Part shown: piece after piece, positions 25,811 to 34,674 of the stretch
Position numbering within the stretch: the stretch's first letter is position 1
How the letters are laid out: each line of letters opens with the position of its first letter
NCBI GenBank assembly: GCA_015698285.1
Contig: CP048685.1
Location: forward strand, 1,240,001 to 1,304,000
DNA: 64,000 bases
Direction of reading: 5' to 3'
DNA from: Candidatus Nitronauta litoralis
GTDB lineage: Bacteria; Nitrospinota; Nitrospinia; Nitrospinales; Nitrospinaceae
Position numbers and translations under genes: made by a program
The notes under the pieces: generated by a model
Databases searched by the model: none
What the model saw: only the letters and a program-made list of their open reading frames with translations
Told to the model about the DNA's origin: nothing

Positions 25811-27334
25811 TTAACGGAGGAAATCGAGCAAGCTGGGTTGGAGAATTCGCGCAGAGGTGTTGAGGGTTGCCCTTAAGGCAAAATCGAGTTGAGCAACGTT
25901 TGAGGCTTCCTCGGTAATGTCCGCATCCGCCACAGTGGATAATTGTTCCGTTTGCGTCACAACATCAGATTCATGGATCCGTTCAGTGGCTTCCAGTCTT
26001 CGCTGAATGGAACCTAATTCTGCGCGCGCGTTGTTCAACTGAGTCTGAGTCGTCTCAAGAGTATCGAGGGAAGCCAGGATACCAAAGGTGTCATCTTTTT
26101 CCAGGGCCTCCTTTAATTTACTCATGACCACAAATACATTTCGGCCACCCCCCAAACCCAGGGCTTCTGCAGTTTTTCCATTGCCAATATCGCGTATGAT
26201 GGCAGCACTGGAGGCGCTATTGGAATTGACCTGAAGAGCATTGCCCCGGGAATTAATGGTAGCTGTAACATTCAAACCCGCACCATTAATAGTGGTGAGG
26301 ACATCATTTAAAGTTGAGGCCGCACTGAGATTTACGATACCGGAGGTCGCGCCATTGACAATATTGATGGACCCCAGATTGATCCCCTGACCATTATTCA
26401 GTTCTGAAATCAGCGTATTGCCTGTTACCCCTGGGTCAATATCGCGACCCTGCAAATTGCCATCAATACGACCCTCTATTCCCAAAGCCTGTGCTGTTGT
26501 CCCATTCCCGACTTCCGCAACCGTCAGCGAACCAACGATGGTCGTGCTGGAATCGGCCAAAACCAGACCATTCCTTTGAGCATTGATTGCAGCCGTTACA
26601 TTGAGGCCGGCACCGTTGATGGCTCCAATAACAGTGTTGATATCAGCACCAGCCGCTACATTAATGTTCGCGGAATTGCCGGCCCGATCGGTAATGGAAA
26701 ATGTTCCGGAGGGTACACCCGCTCCGGCATTCAGGTTGGAAAGCTGAGTGGTTCCGGTGAGAATTGGATTGAGGTCCGTTGCCAACATCTCCGACCCGGG
26801 AAGTGTCAGCGGCACGCTGGAATTGTTCGCAATCTGAATTTCAAACCGCTGGGAATTGCCCTGGTACACCACCCCGGATCCAGCCGTTTTCAAAAATGGC
26901 TCGGTTCGCGATTCGGTTCCTGAGAATAAAAAGTTATTTTTGACTCTCGAATTGGCTGACTGGAGGGCCTGGTCAATGATGTTACCAAGTTCAATGGCTG
27001 CAAATTGACGGGTCTCAGCGGAATCGGTTCCGGCAAGAGAACCCAGACTCAACTCACGTGCCCGTATCAAACCAAGACCAATCGAATTGAGAGCTGTATC
27101 TGCGTTTTGCAGAAACACGGTGTTGTTGTCGATGTTGCGGCGGAACTGATTAACCTGGGTAATCGAGTTTTTTAAACTTAACGAGTCACGTAAAGCCGTT
27201 GGGTCATCCGACAAATTGTTGATGCGCTTACCTGTGGCGATACGTTCGTTAGCCTTGAACAACCCCTCCGTGATCCGGAAGATATTTTGCAAGGCGGTTG
27301 CCTGCATCGCTTGATTGGTGACTCTGTCTACCAT
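25811..27334 (-). CDS. flgL: flagellar hook-associated protein 3 (FlgL)
   Basis: 507 residues, longer than the usual ~300. The N-terminus (RVTNQAMQATALQNIFRITEGLFKANERIATGKRINNLSDDPTAL region) and the C-terminal helix (NARAELGSIQRRLEATERI...) are the conserved D0/D1 parts of flagellin-like proteins. The extra length is a middle insertion holding two flagellin-hook-IN-like repeats that share INGAGLNVTAxIN and a GNGxTAxALGxxG block (about residues 215-300 and 315-400). It joins hook and filament. Last gene of the flagellar cluster; it follows flgK by 28 bases. Confidence 0.9.
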   Translation of the reverse strand: MVDRVTNQAMQATALQNIFRITEGLFKANERIATGKRINNLSDDPTALRDSLSLKNSITQVNQFRRNIDNNTVFLQNADTALNSIGLGLIRARELSLGSLAGTDSAETRQFAAIELGNIIDQALQSANSRVKNNFLFSGTESRTEPFLKTAGSGVVYQGNSQRFEIQIANNSSVPLTLPGSEMLATDLNPILTGTTQLSNLNAGAGVPSGTFSITDRAGNSANINVAAGADINTVIGAINGAGLNVTAAINAQRNGLVLADSSTTIVGSLTVAEVGNGTTAQALGIEGRIDGNLQGRDIDPGVTGNTLISELNNGQGINLGSINIVNGATSGIVNLSAASTLNDVLTTINGAGLNVTATINSRGNALQVNSNSASSAAIIRDIGNGKTAEALGLGGGRNVFVVMSKLKEALEKDDTFGILASLDTLETTQTQLNNARAELGSIQRRLEATERIHESDVVTQTEQLSTVADADITEEASNVAQLDFALRATLNTSARILQPSLLDFLR

Positions 27335-27362
27335 GTCGAATTTCCTCTTTTACAACGAACAA

Positions 27363-29051
27363 CTAAATTCTATTGGCCAGCACATCGAGCATTTCTTCAG
27401 CCACATTGATCAAACGCGCGGCGGCGGCGAACGCTTGCTGGAATTTAATCAGGTTGATCATTTCTTCATCGATTGAAACCCCCGACAAACTCTCCCGCCG
27501 GTTGTTCAATTGAAGCATGACACCTTCCTGTGCTGTGACCGCCGATTGGATGGATCGTGAATCGACTCCGATCCCGCTCACCAGAGAATTGTAAAATTCT
27601 CCAAAGGTAAAAGCGCCGGAACCCGAGTTGACCAGCGAGTTGCCATCAAATAACAAATCGTTCTGTAGCTGGGACATGCGAGTGGCATTTTTCCCATCCC
27701 CGGTTCCATTCAGCCCCGCGGCTATTTTTGATCCATCAACGGCAATAGTGGTGTCGAGTGATAATTTGGCGGCGGCATCTTCTGATACCGAAAAGTTGAC
27801 GATGTCTCCCGCTGCCGCGGCACCGGTAATGGTGACGGCAAGCCCATTAGCCAAATTGAATGTGCTTCCGGGTGTGAATACAAAAGTTCCAGACGCTGCC
27901 CCGGTCGTCTGGTTTATCAGGTCAAAAGACCCTGCACCGGTGAAACGCATCTGGTATTGATCAATTGATGCTGTCGTTGGACTTGCGTTGGTCATCGACA
28001 CTACTGCGGAACCTGTATTCATCACGCTGGAACGAACCGTCGGTTGCAATGTGGTGAAAAAATCACGGCCTGAACCTCCGTCAAGTCCAAAACCTTCGCG
28101 ATGCACTCGATTGAACTCACGCACCAGGCCTGCCGCCAACCGGTCGAATTGATCCTTGATCGCCGGAACATCCCGGTCTCGCAAATCCAGCAGGCCCCTT
28201 AGCTTTCCACCGTTGATCTGATTCGTGATATTGACGGTCCCGTTTTGCCCGTCGGAAACCAGAATGTCTTTGAAACCACTGTTATCACCATTGAGCTGCG
28301 TGCTTAGAGGAAAATCGGTCAGACCCAGTACCAGCGGGGTGCCATCCGCGAGGGTCAGGCGTACTTGATTATTCTGTTCATCCACCAGGGTTGCATCAAT
28401 AAACTGCGATAAATCTTTCAGCATGCGGTCCCGTTCATCTCGCAGATCGTTAGCGGTAGACGTGGTCCCTATATTTTCATTTTGAAAAATGGTGCGGTTT
28501 AACTGGGCAATTCCGCTCAGCAGGGAGTTGATTTCCGAAACCGTGTCCTGAACCATCAGGTCCAGGTTCTGCCGTTCCTGAAAAATGGTGTTGCCTATCG
28601 TATTGAAGGCAAGCGACAGCGATCGTGCGTTGCCCTGGATAGTCGTACGTTCCGGCAACCCTGTCGGATTTGCCGCAAGATCCTCAAAAGAACTGAACAG
28701 ATTGTTCATTTCTGTGTTGATGCTTCGACCGGTCGTTTCATTAAACAACAATTCAAGACGATCAAAGCCTTCTTTGCGGATCTTGAAATTGCCCATAGGC
28801 GTCGATTCTGTAAGCGTCTGCGCAAACACAAACCGATCGAAATTTCGGGTGATACTTTTAACGTTCACCCCGGTACCAAGCTGGCCGAGACCGATCTGCC
28901 GGGGAGTGCTGTTTTCCAGGTTGACCGTTTGCCGGGTGAATCCCGGTGTCTGGACATTGGCGATATTGTTACCGGTGACTTCAATCGCCAACTGTTGTGC
29001 AAGCAGGCTTCGCTTGCCTTCAGTCATTATGCTGAAAATACTTGTTGTCAT
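27363..29051 (-). CDS. flgK: flagellar hook-associated protein 1 (FlgK)
   Basis: 562 residues. The N-terminal ALAQQLAIEVTGNNIANVQTPGF-like block (here LLAQQLAIEVTGNNIANVQT) and the C-terminal SIDEEMINLIKFQQAFAAAARLINVAEEMLDVL are the conserved rod/hook-type D0 regions. The centre (FlgK domain 2) is variable. It caps the hook and binds FlgL. It lies 13 bases after flgN, its export chaperone. Confidence 0.94.
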   Translation of the reverse strand: MTTSIFSIMTEGKRSLLAQQLAIEVTGNNIANVQTPGFTRQTVNLENSTPRQIGLGQLGTGVNVKSITRNFDRFVFAQTLTESTPMGNFKIRKEGFDRLELLFNETTGRSINTEMNNLFSSFEDLAANPTGLPERTTIQGNARSLSLAFNTIGNTIFQERQNLDLMVQDTVSEINSLLSGIAQLNRTIFQNENIGTTSTANDLRDERDRMLKDLSQFIDATLVDEQNNQVRLTLADGTPLVLGLTDFPLSTQLNGDNSGFKDILVSDGQNGTVNITNQINGGKLRGLLDLRDRDVPAIKDQFDRLAAGLVREFNRVHREGFGLDGGSGRDFFTTLQPTVRSSVMNTGSAVVSMTNASPTTASIDQYQMRFTGAGSFDLINQTTGAASGTFVFTPGSTFNLANGLAVTITGAAAAGDIVNFSVSEDAAAKLSLDTTIAVDGSKIAAGLNGTGDGKNATRMSQLQNDLLFDGNSLVNSGSGAFTFGEFYNSLVSGIGVDSRSIQSAVTAQEGVMLQLNNRRESLSGVSIDEEMINLIKFQQAFAAAARLINVAEEMLDVLANRI

Positions 29052-29064
29052 TATCTAATCCCGC

Positions 29065-29565
29065 CTATGCGCTGGTGCGCACCATGCGGCCTTCGAGCGG
29101 AGCGTCAGCCACATCGCCCCGGGTGTTGTAAGGTGTGTGTTGAGGTCCGGTTTCCACCAGATATTCAATCGAATCCTTTACTGTTCGTGCAGACTGGCGC
29201 ACCAGTTTCCGGTTGGCCAGGTTCATCCGGTTAATTGTGTCGATCTGCGAGCGCAATACCCGGCGGAAATGTTGCAACCTGGATTTGAACCGGTTTCCCG
29301 GGATAGCAATGATATCCTTAAGCGTAATGTTTTCAGGATCCAAACCATAGGTAACGGCAATATCGCGTACCACCTGCTCCCGCTTGATGTTGAGTTCCTG
29401 GATAGTGATGAGGAGAGATTCCTTGCGGGCCAACAGGGTTTCCAGCTTTTCAAGGGAGTTGTCCCCGATATGCCGCCACTCCTCGTTCAAAATATCAATT
29501 AATTGTCCGTAAAATACTGTCTTCTGTTCGACAAGATGATCTAACTGTTCAAAAGAGTCACTCAT
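29065..29565 (-). CDS. flgN: FlgN-family flagellar export chaperone
   Basis: 166 residues from ATG 29565, which has GGGAGG six bases upstream; a longer open frame to 29634 lacks support. The protein is almost all helical (LEQLDHLVEQKTVFYGQLIDILNEEW, the ARKESLLITIQELN segment and a later long helix), as in FlgN, which holds FlgK and FlgL until export. Sequence identity within the family is low, so position directly before flgK-flgL is part of the evidence. The C-terminus ends in an extended tail. Confidence 0.72.
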   Translation of the reverse strand: MSDSFEQLDHLVEQKTVFYGQLIDILNEEWRHIGDNSLEKLETLLARKESLLITIQELNIKREQVVRDIAVTYGLDPENITLKDIIAIPGNRFKSRLQHFRRVLRSQIDTINRMNLANRKLVRQSARTVKDSIEYLVETGPQHTPYNTRGDVADAPLEGRMVRTSA

Positions 29566-29578
29566 TGCAACCTCCCTG

Positions 29579-29929
29579 TTAGCTGGTCGGGCCGGACTCC
29601 AGTTTTGACAACTGGCGGTAAACCATGTCCGCAAGACCCATGCTCTTATTCTGGACCATGTCCTTGGTCCATTCCCTGTCCATTAATTCCTGATAAGTAT
29701 CCTGAGCATAGCTGTGCAGTGGATCAAACTTGGGAACCGCACTGCGCATTTCCTTCAACATCATGTTGAGGAATATCGACTCAAATTCACGCGAAACCTT
29801 CCTCAGGCTTTTCGCATCATCCTTCCCATTATTTATTCCCCGGGCAAGTTCACCCGCATGATCCAGGGCTCCTGAATCAAATGGAAGCTGGGTAGAAGGA
29901 CCAGGCACTACTGAATTGAGCGATACCAT
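29579..29929 (-). CDS. flgJ: FlgJ-like rod-binding protein, N-terminal domain only
   Basis: 116 residues from ATG 29929 (AAGGAA about 9 bases before). It matches only the rod-binding half of FlgJ: LRKVSREFESIFLNMMLKEMRSAVPK and MDREWTKDMVQNKSMGLADMVYRQL. The C-terminal muramidase domain found in enterobacterial FlgJ is absent, as in many delta- and epsilon-proteobacteria, so wall cutting must come from another enzyme. First gene after the 236-base gap that carries a sigma-54 promoter. Confidence 0.85.
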   Translation of the reverse strand: MVSLNSVVPGPSTQLPFDSGALDHAGELARGINNGKDDAKSLRKVSREFESIFLNMMLKEMRSAVPKFDPLHSYAQDTYQELMDREWTKDMVQNKSMGLADMVYRQLSKLESGPTS

Positions 29930-29985
29930 TAATTGAGTTCCTTTACGGGCGGTTTTGGAATGCAACTTTTTCTTACCCCTGGAAA

Positions 29986-30001
29986 TGCAAGCCCAATGCC
30001 A
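29986..30001 (-). promoter_or_regulatory. sigma-54 promoter upstream of flgJ
   Basis: On the minus strand: TGGCATTGGGCTTGCA. The invariant GG and GC dinucleotides are separated by exactly 10 bases and 5 of 6 plus 5 of 5 consensus positions match TGGCAC-N5-TTGCA. It lies 57 bases upstream of the flgJ start, in the gap after flgI, and would drive flgJ-flgN-flgK-flgL. Confidence 0.7.
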
Positions 30002-30165
30002 AACCCGGAGTAAATTTCCCAGGAAATCTTTTGCCTCAAGACCCTTTAAATTTCAGGCGTTTAAAGATTTCAACCGGCGAAACACTCCAACCAACAGGAT
30101 TCCTGGGGTCGTGAAAACCCGGCAATTTTTACCCTGTCGGCAGAAGGTTTCTGTCTCAATCTCTT

Positions 30166-31290
30166 TTAGATAATCTGCAGTTCAGCGTGAAGGGAGCCAG
30201 AGGCTTTGATGGCCTGGAGTATTGCGATCAAATCCCGCGGGTTCACACCGATTGCGTTTAAAGCGTTGACCACCTCACCGATTCCGATTCCAGAGGGCAC
30301 GATAATCAGGCGGTCTTCACCTTCTTCTGCGGTAACCCGGGTTCTGGGAACGATCACCGTTTCACCGGTTTCGGATAAAGGTGGCGGTTGTGATACGACG
30401 GGCTCTTCCTTGATCTGGACAAACAAACTGCCATGGGCAACAGCGACAGTTGATATTCGAACATTTTCACCCATCACCACCGTTCCGGTCCGTTCATCGA
30501 TAATGACCTTCGCAACCGTGTCGGGATTGACCTGTAAACGTTCAATGCGTGTAACAAACGCGGAGGTGTTATCGCGGTAGAACGCAGGCACCTTTAAATG
30601 AAGGGTGCGCCCATCCAGAGTGGTAGCCAGGACTTCCTTCATATCTGCATTGACCGCCTTGGCGATTCGGGATGCAGTCGTGAAGTCGGTGCGTTTCAGT
30701 GAAAGGTAGATTTCTTTTTTGATGTTAAAAGCAACCGGGATTTCTTTTTCAACCATGGCTCCGTTGACAATTTTTCCAACGGTAGGATGGTTCTTCTGCG
30801 CGCCCTGTGCCCCGCCCTGCACGACAAACCCACCAATGGAAACCGAACCCTGAGCCACAGCGTAGGTCAGGGAATCCGGTCCTTTCAATGGCGTCATGAG
30901 CAACGTTCCCCCCTGCAGACTGACCGAGTCACCAATGGAGGATACCGTGACATCGATTGCATCCCCCTGGCGGGCAAAGGGAGGCAGGTTGGCCGTAACC
31001 ATGACTACGGCAATGTTTTTAAACTGCAACTGAGCAATCCGGTTTGCTGGAACCGTGACACCCAGTTTTTGCAGCATATTCACGATCGTCTGGATGGAGA
31101 AGAACACATTGGTGGCCCGGTCACCGGTATTAGCAAGCCCGATAACAAGACCAAATCCAATGAGCTGATTGTTACGTACGCCTGAGATATTGACCAGTTC
31201 CTTCACCCTGATGGCGTGGGCAGACGATGCCAGCATGGCAATGATCAAAAGGGATGTTATTAGCTTGAGTAAGATTCGATGGTTCGACAT
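30166..31290 (-). CDS. flgI: flagellar P-ring protein
   Basis: 374 residues with a cleavable signal peptide (cleavage after SSAHA). IRVKELVNISGVRNNQLIGFGLVIGLANTGD, NIAVVMVTANLPPFARQGDAIDV and the C-terminal VNALNAIGVNPRDLIAILQAIKASGSLHAELQI are strongly conserved FlgI regions. It forms the P ring around the rod in the peptidoglycan layer. It comes 10 bases after the Ig-fold lipoprotein gene. Confidence 0.96.
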   Translation of the reverse strand: MSNHRILLKLITSLLIIAMLASSAHAIRVKELVNISGVRNNQLIGFGLVIGLANTGDRATNVFFSIQTIVNMLQKLGVTVPANRIAQLQFKNIAVVMVTANLPPFARQGDAIDVTVSSIGDSVSLQGGTLLMTPLKGPDSLTYAVAQGSVSIGGFVVQGGAQGAQKNHPTVGKIVNGAMVEKEIPVAFNIKKEIYLSLKRTDFTTASRIAKAVNADMKEVLATTLDGRTLHLKVPAFYRDNTSAFVTRIERLQVNPDTVAKVIIDERTGTVVMGENVRISTVAVAHGSLFVQIKEEPVVSQPPPLSETGETVIVPRTRVTAEEGEDRLIIVPSGIGIGEVVNALNAIGVNPRDLIAILQAIKASGSLHAELQII

Positions 31291-31300
31291 AAAAATTTCC

Positions 31301-31921
31301 TTACTGTGCGATCAAAGTCAAAGTTGCTGTACCCGAAGTGGCAATGCCATCGGCTGCAGTTACAGTTAAAGTCTGGTTACCTTGTGCGAGTGTCGGCAAC
31401 GCCGTCACTGTCACAACTCCTGTGTTGCTGTTAATCGTCGCTCCGGCATAACCTCCTGTGAATCCACCAAGAGTGAACACGGTGGTTCCAACATTACCCA
31501 CGACGTTAAAATCAGGGGCTGTTCCCGGAATAGCATTCAATGTCAACGCAGAAGGCGTCACCAGAATGGTAGCGGTAGTAATAGTGACTCTTGCCGTTGC
31601 TGTTTCTCCACTGGCATCAGTAACCGTAATGGTGACGGTTCCAGGGAGGGTGCCTGCGGTGAAAGCGCCGGTACTCACATTGATATTGGCCAGGGTCGTG
31701 TCACTTACCGTCCAGGAAACCGGTGTTTTGCCATTGGTTGCGGTGAAGGTGATTGTTCCTCCAGGCGCCACTGCTGTGTTTTCCGGAGTGATGAAAAGGG
31801 CCTGAGGTGTTGTGGAGAATGGATTTTTATCATCAATAAGATTATCGCAGGCGGCTGTCACCCAGATCACAAGGGCGAGCGCCACAGCGTATCTTTTAAT
31901 TTTCCAATCATTCCGAAACAT
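31301..31921 (-). CDS. Ig-like-domain lipoprotein inserted in the flagellar operon
   Basis: 206 residues. A lipobox (VTAAC) ends a hydrophobic signal segment, so it is probably a lipoprotein. The mature part is two Ig-like beta-sandwich repeats: one with TPENTAVAPGGTITFTATNG...VSWTVSD and another resembling cadherin/SbsA-type repeats with TPSALTLNAIPG...LTVTAAD. Very rich in T, V, A and G, with no Cys apart from the lipobox. It lies between the other lipoprotein and flgI. Such a gene is not part of the standard flg set; a role in stabilising or sheathing the L/P rings is possible but unproven. Confidence 0.7.
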   Translation of the reverse strand: MFRNDWKIKRYAVALALVIWVTAACDNLIDDKNPFSTTPQALFITPENTAVAPGGTITFTATNGKTPVSWTVSDTTLANINVSTGAFTAGTLPGTVTITVTDASGETATARVTITTATILVTPSALTLNAIPGTAPDFNVVGNVGTTVFTLGGFTGGYAGATINSNTGVVTVTALPTLAQGNQTLTVTAADGIATSGTATLTLIAQ

Positions 31922-31935
31922 ATAAACGAACCCTG

Positions 31936-32376
31936 TTAATTTGAAGATACTGCGGTGCTGATGTTGACGATAGGCACAATAGTGGTTGCCGATGCATTTT
32001 CCACTGTCGCCACAATGGAAGCAGTTCCAGGTGTCGACACTGAAGTGAGTGTGGTGATTCCCACTCCATTGGTGACCGTGAGCGATTCGGTTCCCAAGGT
32101 CCCCCGGGTGGTGGTGAGCGTTACCGTGGTATTGACCCCCCGACCATTTTCATCAAACACCTCAACCCGGATGGTTGCTTTGGAGTTTCCATCAGCAGGC
32201 AATCCGGCAGTCCCGTAAAATGCCTTGATACCGATACTAAAACCAGAATTGCTGGGACCGACAATATCTGTAACCTGCTCAGAGCAAGCCAGTAAAATAA
32301 GCAGCAGGCACAATCCACCCCACCTTAGCGAGGAACGGAGTATTTGAATCGCCTTTATCTTTTTTAGAATGGCCAT
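31936..32376 (-). CDS. Ig-like (Big_1/invasin-type) lipoprotein in the flagellar operon
   Basis: 146 residues with a type II signal sequence ending in LLACS. The mature protein contains one bacterial Ig-like group 1 domain: LPADGNSKATIRVEVFDENGRGVN, VTLTTTRGTLGTESLTVTNGVGITTLTS, typical of invasin D domains. Its start overlaps the end of flgH by 13 bases and it is followed by the second Ig lipoprotein after 14 bases, so it is embedded in the flagellar transcript. Function unknown. Confidence 0.75.
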   Translation of the reverse strand: MAILKKIKAIQILRSSLRWGGLCLLLILLACSEQVTDIVGPSNSGFSIGIKAFYGTAGLPADGNSKATIRVEVFDENGRGVNTTVTLTTTRGTLGTESLTVTNGVGITTLTSVSTPGTASIVATVENASATTIVPIVNISTAVSSN

Positions 32377-33080
32377 ACCTTTGTCAGTATCCTTGTCAAC
32401 CAGCCGACATGTTGTTCATCGGAAACCACACCTTCCCCGGACAGGGCGATGCGGGCATCTGCAATACTGCTCGAATTGACGCTATTGCTGAAGGAAATGT
32501 CAACGCGACGGATGATCCCCGTCAACACCATTTGCTGTTCTTCATTGTTGTACTGGATGGTCCTCCTACCTTCGATCAGGAAATGATCGTTCGGCAAAAT
32601 TTTCTTAATCACCGCAGAAATAGTACCGGTCATGGATCCATTTCGCGTTGTAGTTCCTGATCCATCAGTTGCCCTGCTGGTGGTGGCATTCAGGTTTGGA
32701 TCAAACTGATTGCCGGAGCCCAGAAAATTGGTTACCCCCAGGTTGGTAGGGAGTCCAAGTAACTGTCCGGTACTGAGGTTAATATTTGAAGTCTTGGATG
32801 TAGAAGTGGTGGCCGTTGCCGTCGAGGTAAAACTTTCATCCAAAACAACATTCACCACATCACCGACATTGCGTGCCTTGGTGTCTCCAAATAAAAGGTT
32901 CTGCGAAGTATCCCCCGGCCAGATAGAGCCTTCATTCGGCTTAATCTCAGGTTTGGGATAAATGTCATGGGTGACGATTGCAGCTCTGGGTCCGGGCTGG
33001 GGCTTGATCTCTTTGATCGTGGAACAAGCACCCAGACTGAAACCAAGGACAGCAATAAGGAACAATCGAAAAATTTTCAT
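32364..33080 (-). CDS. flgH: flagellar L-ring protein
   Basis: 238 residues. Lipobox LGACS (cysteine at 19) marks an outer-membrane lipoprotein. Conserved parts are GSIWPGDTSQNLLFGDTKARNVGDVVNVVLDESFTS and the C-terminal ISAVIKKILPNDHFLIEGRRTIQYNNEEQQMVLTGIIRRVDI. It forms the L ring. flgA precedes it by two bases and the Ig-like gene overlaps its end. Confidence 0.95.
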   Translation of the reverse strand: MKIFRLFLIAVLGFSLGACSTIKEIKPQPGPRAAIVTHDIYPKPEIKPNEGSIWPGDTSQNLLFGDTKARNVGDVVNVVLDESFTSTATATTSTSKTSNINLSTGQLLGLPTNLGVTNFLGSGNQFDPNLNATTSRATDGSGTTTRNGSMTGTISAVIKKILPNDHFLIEGRRTIQYNNEEQQMVLTGIIRRVDISFSNSVNSSSIADARIALSGEGVVSDEQHVGWLTRILTKVWPF

Positions 33081-33082
33081 AA

Positions 33083-33820
33083 TCAGAATTCCACTTTTAT
33101 GGTTTTGGCATCAATGACGGTGCCGTGAATTATTTTTTTGGTCTGCTGGTTCTCAACTTGAACAATGGTGTCTTTGAATCCCGGTTCTTTCACAACACCG
33201 GGTGCGGTGATCCGCAAACGGTTTCGTTCCGCAACAATCAAAACACGATCTCCCCGCTTGACCAGAGGAACCCGCTTGACCATATAAGGCGAAATATTTT
33301 GACCGTGGTCAATATCGCGAACCGTTTGCTGCCCTATGACTTCATTCGGATCATAAATAATGTTCCGTAAGGGTCGCGAAGACATCACCCGGACAATTTC
33401 AACATCACCGGATGTCAGTACCCGGTTCCTGGGGACCGGGCGAGTCGTCTGCACCACGTCAAAGAACACATTCACCCTGGCGTTGAGCCAGATTTTCCGA
33501 ATCATTTCACCGTCAACGGTAAGCACCAGGCTCAGGGGTATGCGTCCAATCGGTCGATGATTACCAGCAAGCTGGAAATCCATTTTCAGTTCTCCTTCGG
33601 GCAAGGAGAGGGCTTTGCCCGTGTAGTCAACCTTGACTTCGACATCATTCGGATCCCAATCCATCTCATTAAGGAGATAATTGCGGGCCGATTCGGTGAT
33701 AGTCGCGCCAGTCAACTCCTGGTATTCCCCGGCAAAAACAGGTGGAGTACACAGCAGCAGAACCATAATCAAACCTGAGAGCCATGGTGCTGCCTGAAAC
33801 AATCTGGATTTTATTTTCAT
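33083..33820 (-). CDS. flgA: flagella basal body P-ring formation protein FlgA
   Basis: 245 residues with a signal peptide (cleavage near VFAGE). The C-terminal SAF/ChapFlgA part is clear: RPVPRNRVLTSGDVEIV, the VIGQQTVRDIDHGQNISPYMVKRVPLVKRGDRVLIV block and the ending TKKIIHGTVIDAKTIKVEF. It is the periplasmic chaperone for P-ring assembly. flgG precedes by 9 bases and flgH follows. Confidence 0.9.
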   Translation of the reverse strand: MKIKSRLFQAAPWLSGLIMVLLLCTPPVFAGEYQELTGATITESARNYLLNEMDWDPNDVEVKVDYTGKALSLPEGELKMDFQLAGNHRPIGRIPLSLVLTVDGEMIRKIWLNARVNVFFDVVQTTRPVPRNRVLTSGDVEIVRVMSSRPLRNIIYDPNEVIGQQTVRDIDHGQNISPYMVKRVPLVKRGDRVLIVAERNRLRITAPGVVKEPGFKDTIVQVENQQTKKIIHGTVIDAKTIKVEF

Positions 33821-33829
33821 CCTGGCCTC

Positions 33830-34618
33830 TTATCGTTTGAGATTACTGGCGACCTGCAACATTTCATCTGCGGTCTGCACGGTTCGTGAATTGACTTCAT
33901 AAGCCCGCTGGGCTGTGATGAGATTAACCATCTCTTCAACCACGCTGACATTTGAAAGCTCCAGAAAACCCTGCCGCACGGTTCCGCGGTCATCAATGCC
34001 CGGGTTACCGACATTGGGCGCACCCGAAGCGGCCGTCTGAATGAAAAGGTTGGACCCGATCGCCTGTAAACCCGCCGGATTCTGAAAGGTTGTGGTCTGG
34101 ATGGTTCCCACAACGGCAGGGGTGGTTGCCCCGGGTTGAGTCACCGAAACTTGTCCTGTTGGATCAATCGAAACATTCAAAGCGTTTTGAGGAATGGTGA
34201 TGGCGGGTTGCATGAGCAGCCCGTCGGAGGTAACCATTTGCCCGGCCTGGTCGAGTTTGAATGTCCCGGCACGGCTATAACCAATCGTTCCATTGGGTAG
34301 GGTAATCTGAAAGAATCCCTTACCTTCGATAGCCATATCGAACGGATTCTGGGTCTGGGCGAAATCGCCTTGAATGAAAATTTTCTGGATGGCTGCGGGC
34401 TTAACACCAAGTCCGAGTTGTGCACCGGTTGGAACCTGGTTACCGCTGACGTTCAGGGTCCCGACAAGTCTCAGGTTCTGGTAAACGAGATCCTGAAAAT
34501 CCGGGCGACTTCGCTTGAAACCTGCCGTATTGACGTTTGACAGGTTATTGGCTATGACGCTGACATTGAGATCCTGGGCATGCATGCCCGTTGAGGCAGT
34601 GAATAAGGAGCGTATCAT
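33830..34618 (-). CDS. flgG: flagellar basal-body distal rod protein
   Basis: 262 residues, normal FlgG length. The N-terminal [44 protein letters not shown] region, the [22 protein letters not shown] segment and the C-terminal [33 protein letters not shown] are textbook FlgG features. It forms the distal rod. Encoded 56 bases after flgF. Confidence 0.96.
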   Translation of the reverse strand: MIRSLFTASTGMHAQDLNVSVIANNLSNVNTAGFKRSRPDFQDLVYQNLRLVGTLNVSGNQVPTGAQLGLGVKPAAIQKIFIQGDFAQTQNPFDMAIEGKGFFQITLPNGTIGYSRAGTFKLDQAGQMVTSDGLLMQPAITIPQNALNVSIDPTGQVSVTQPGATTPAVVGTIQTTTFQNPAGLQAIGSNLFIQTAASGAPNVGNPGIDDRGTVRQGFLELSNVSVVEEMVNLITAQRAYEVNSRTVQTADEMLQVASNLKR

Positions 34619-34674
34619 GGTTCAGTATCTTCCTCCCAAAGACTGAAATTAAAACAAACGAACCTTTAGGTTCT

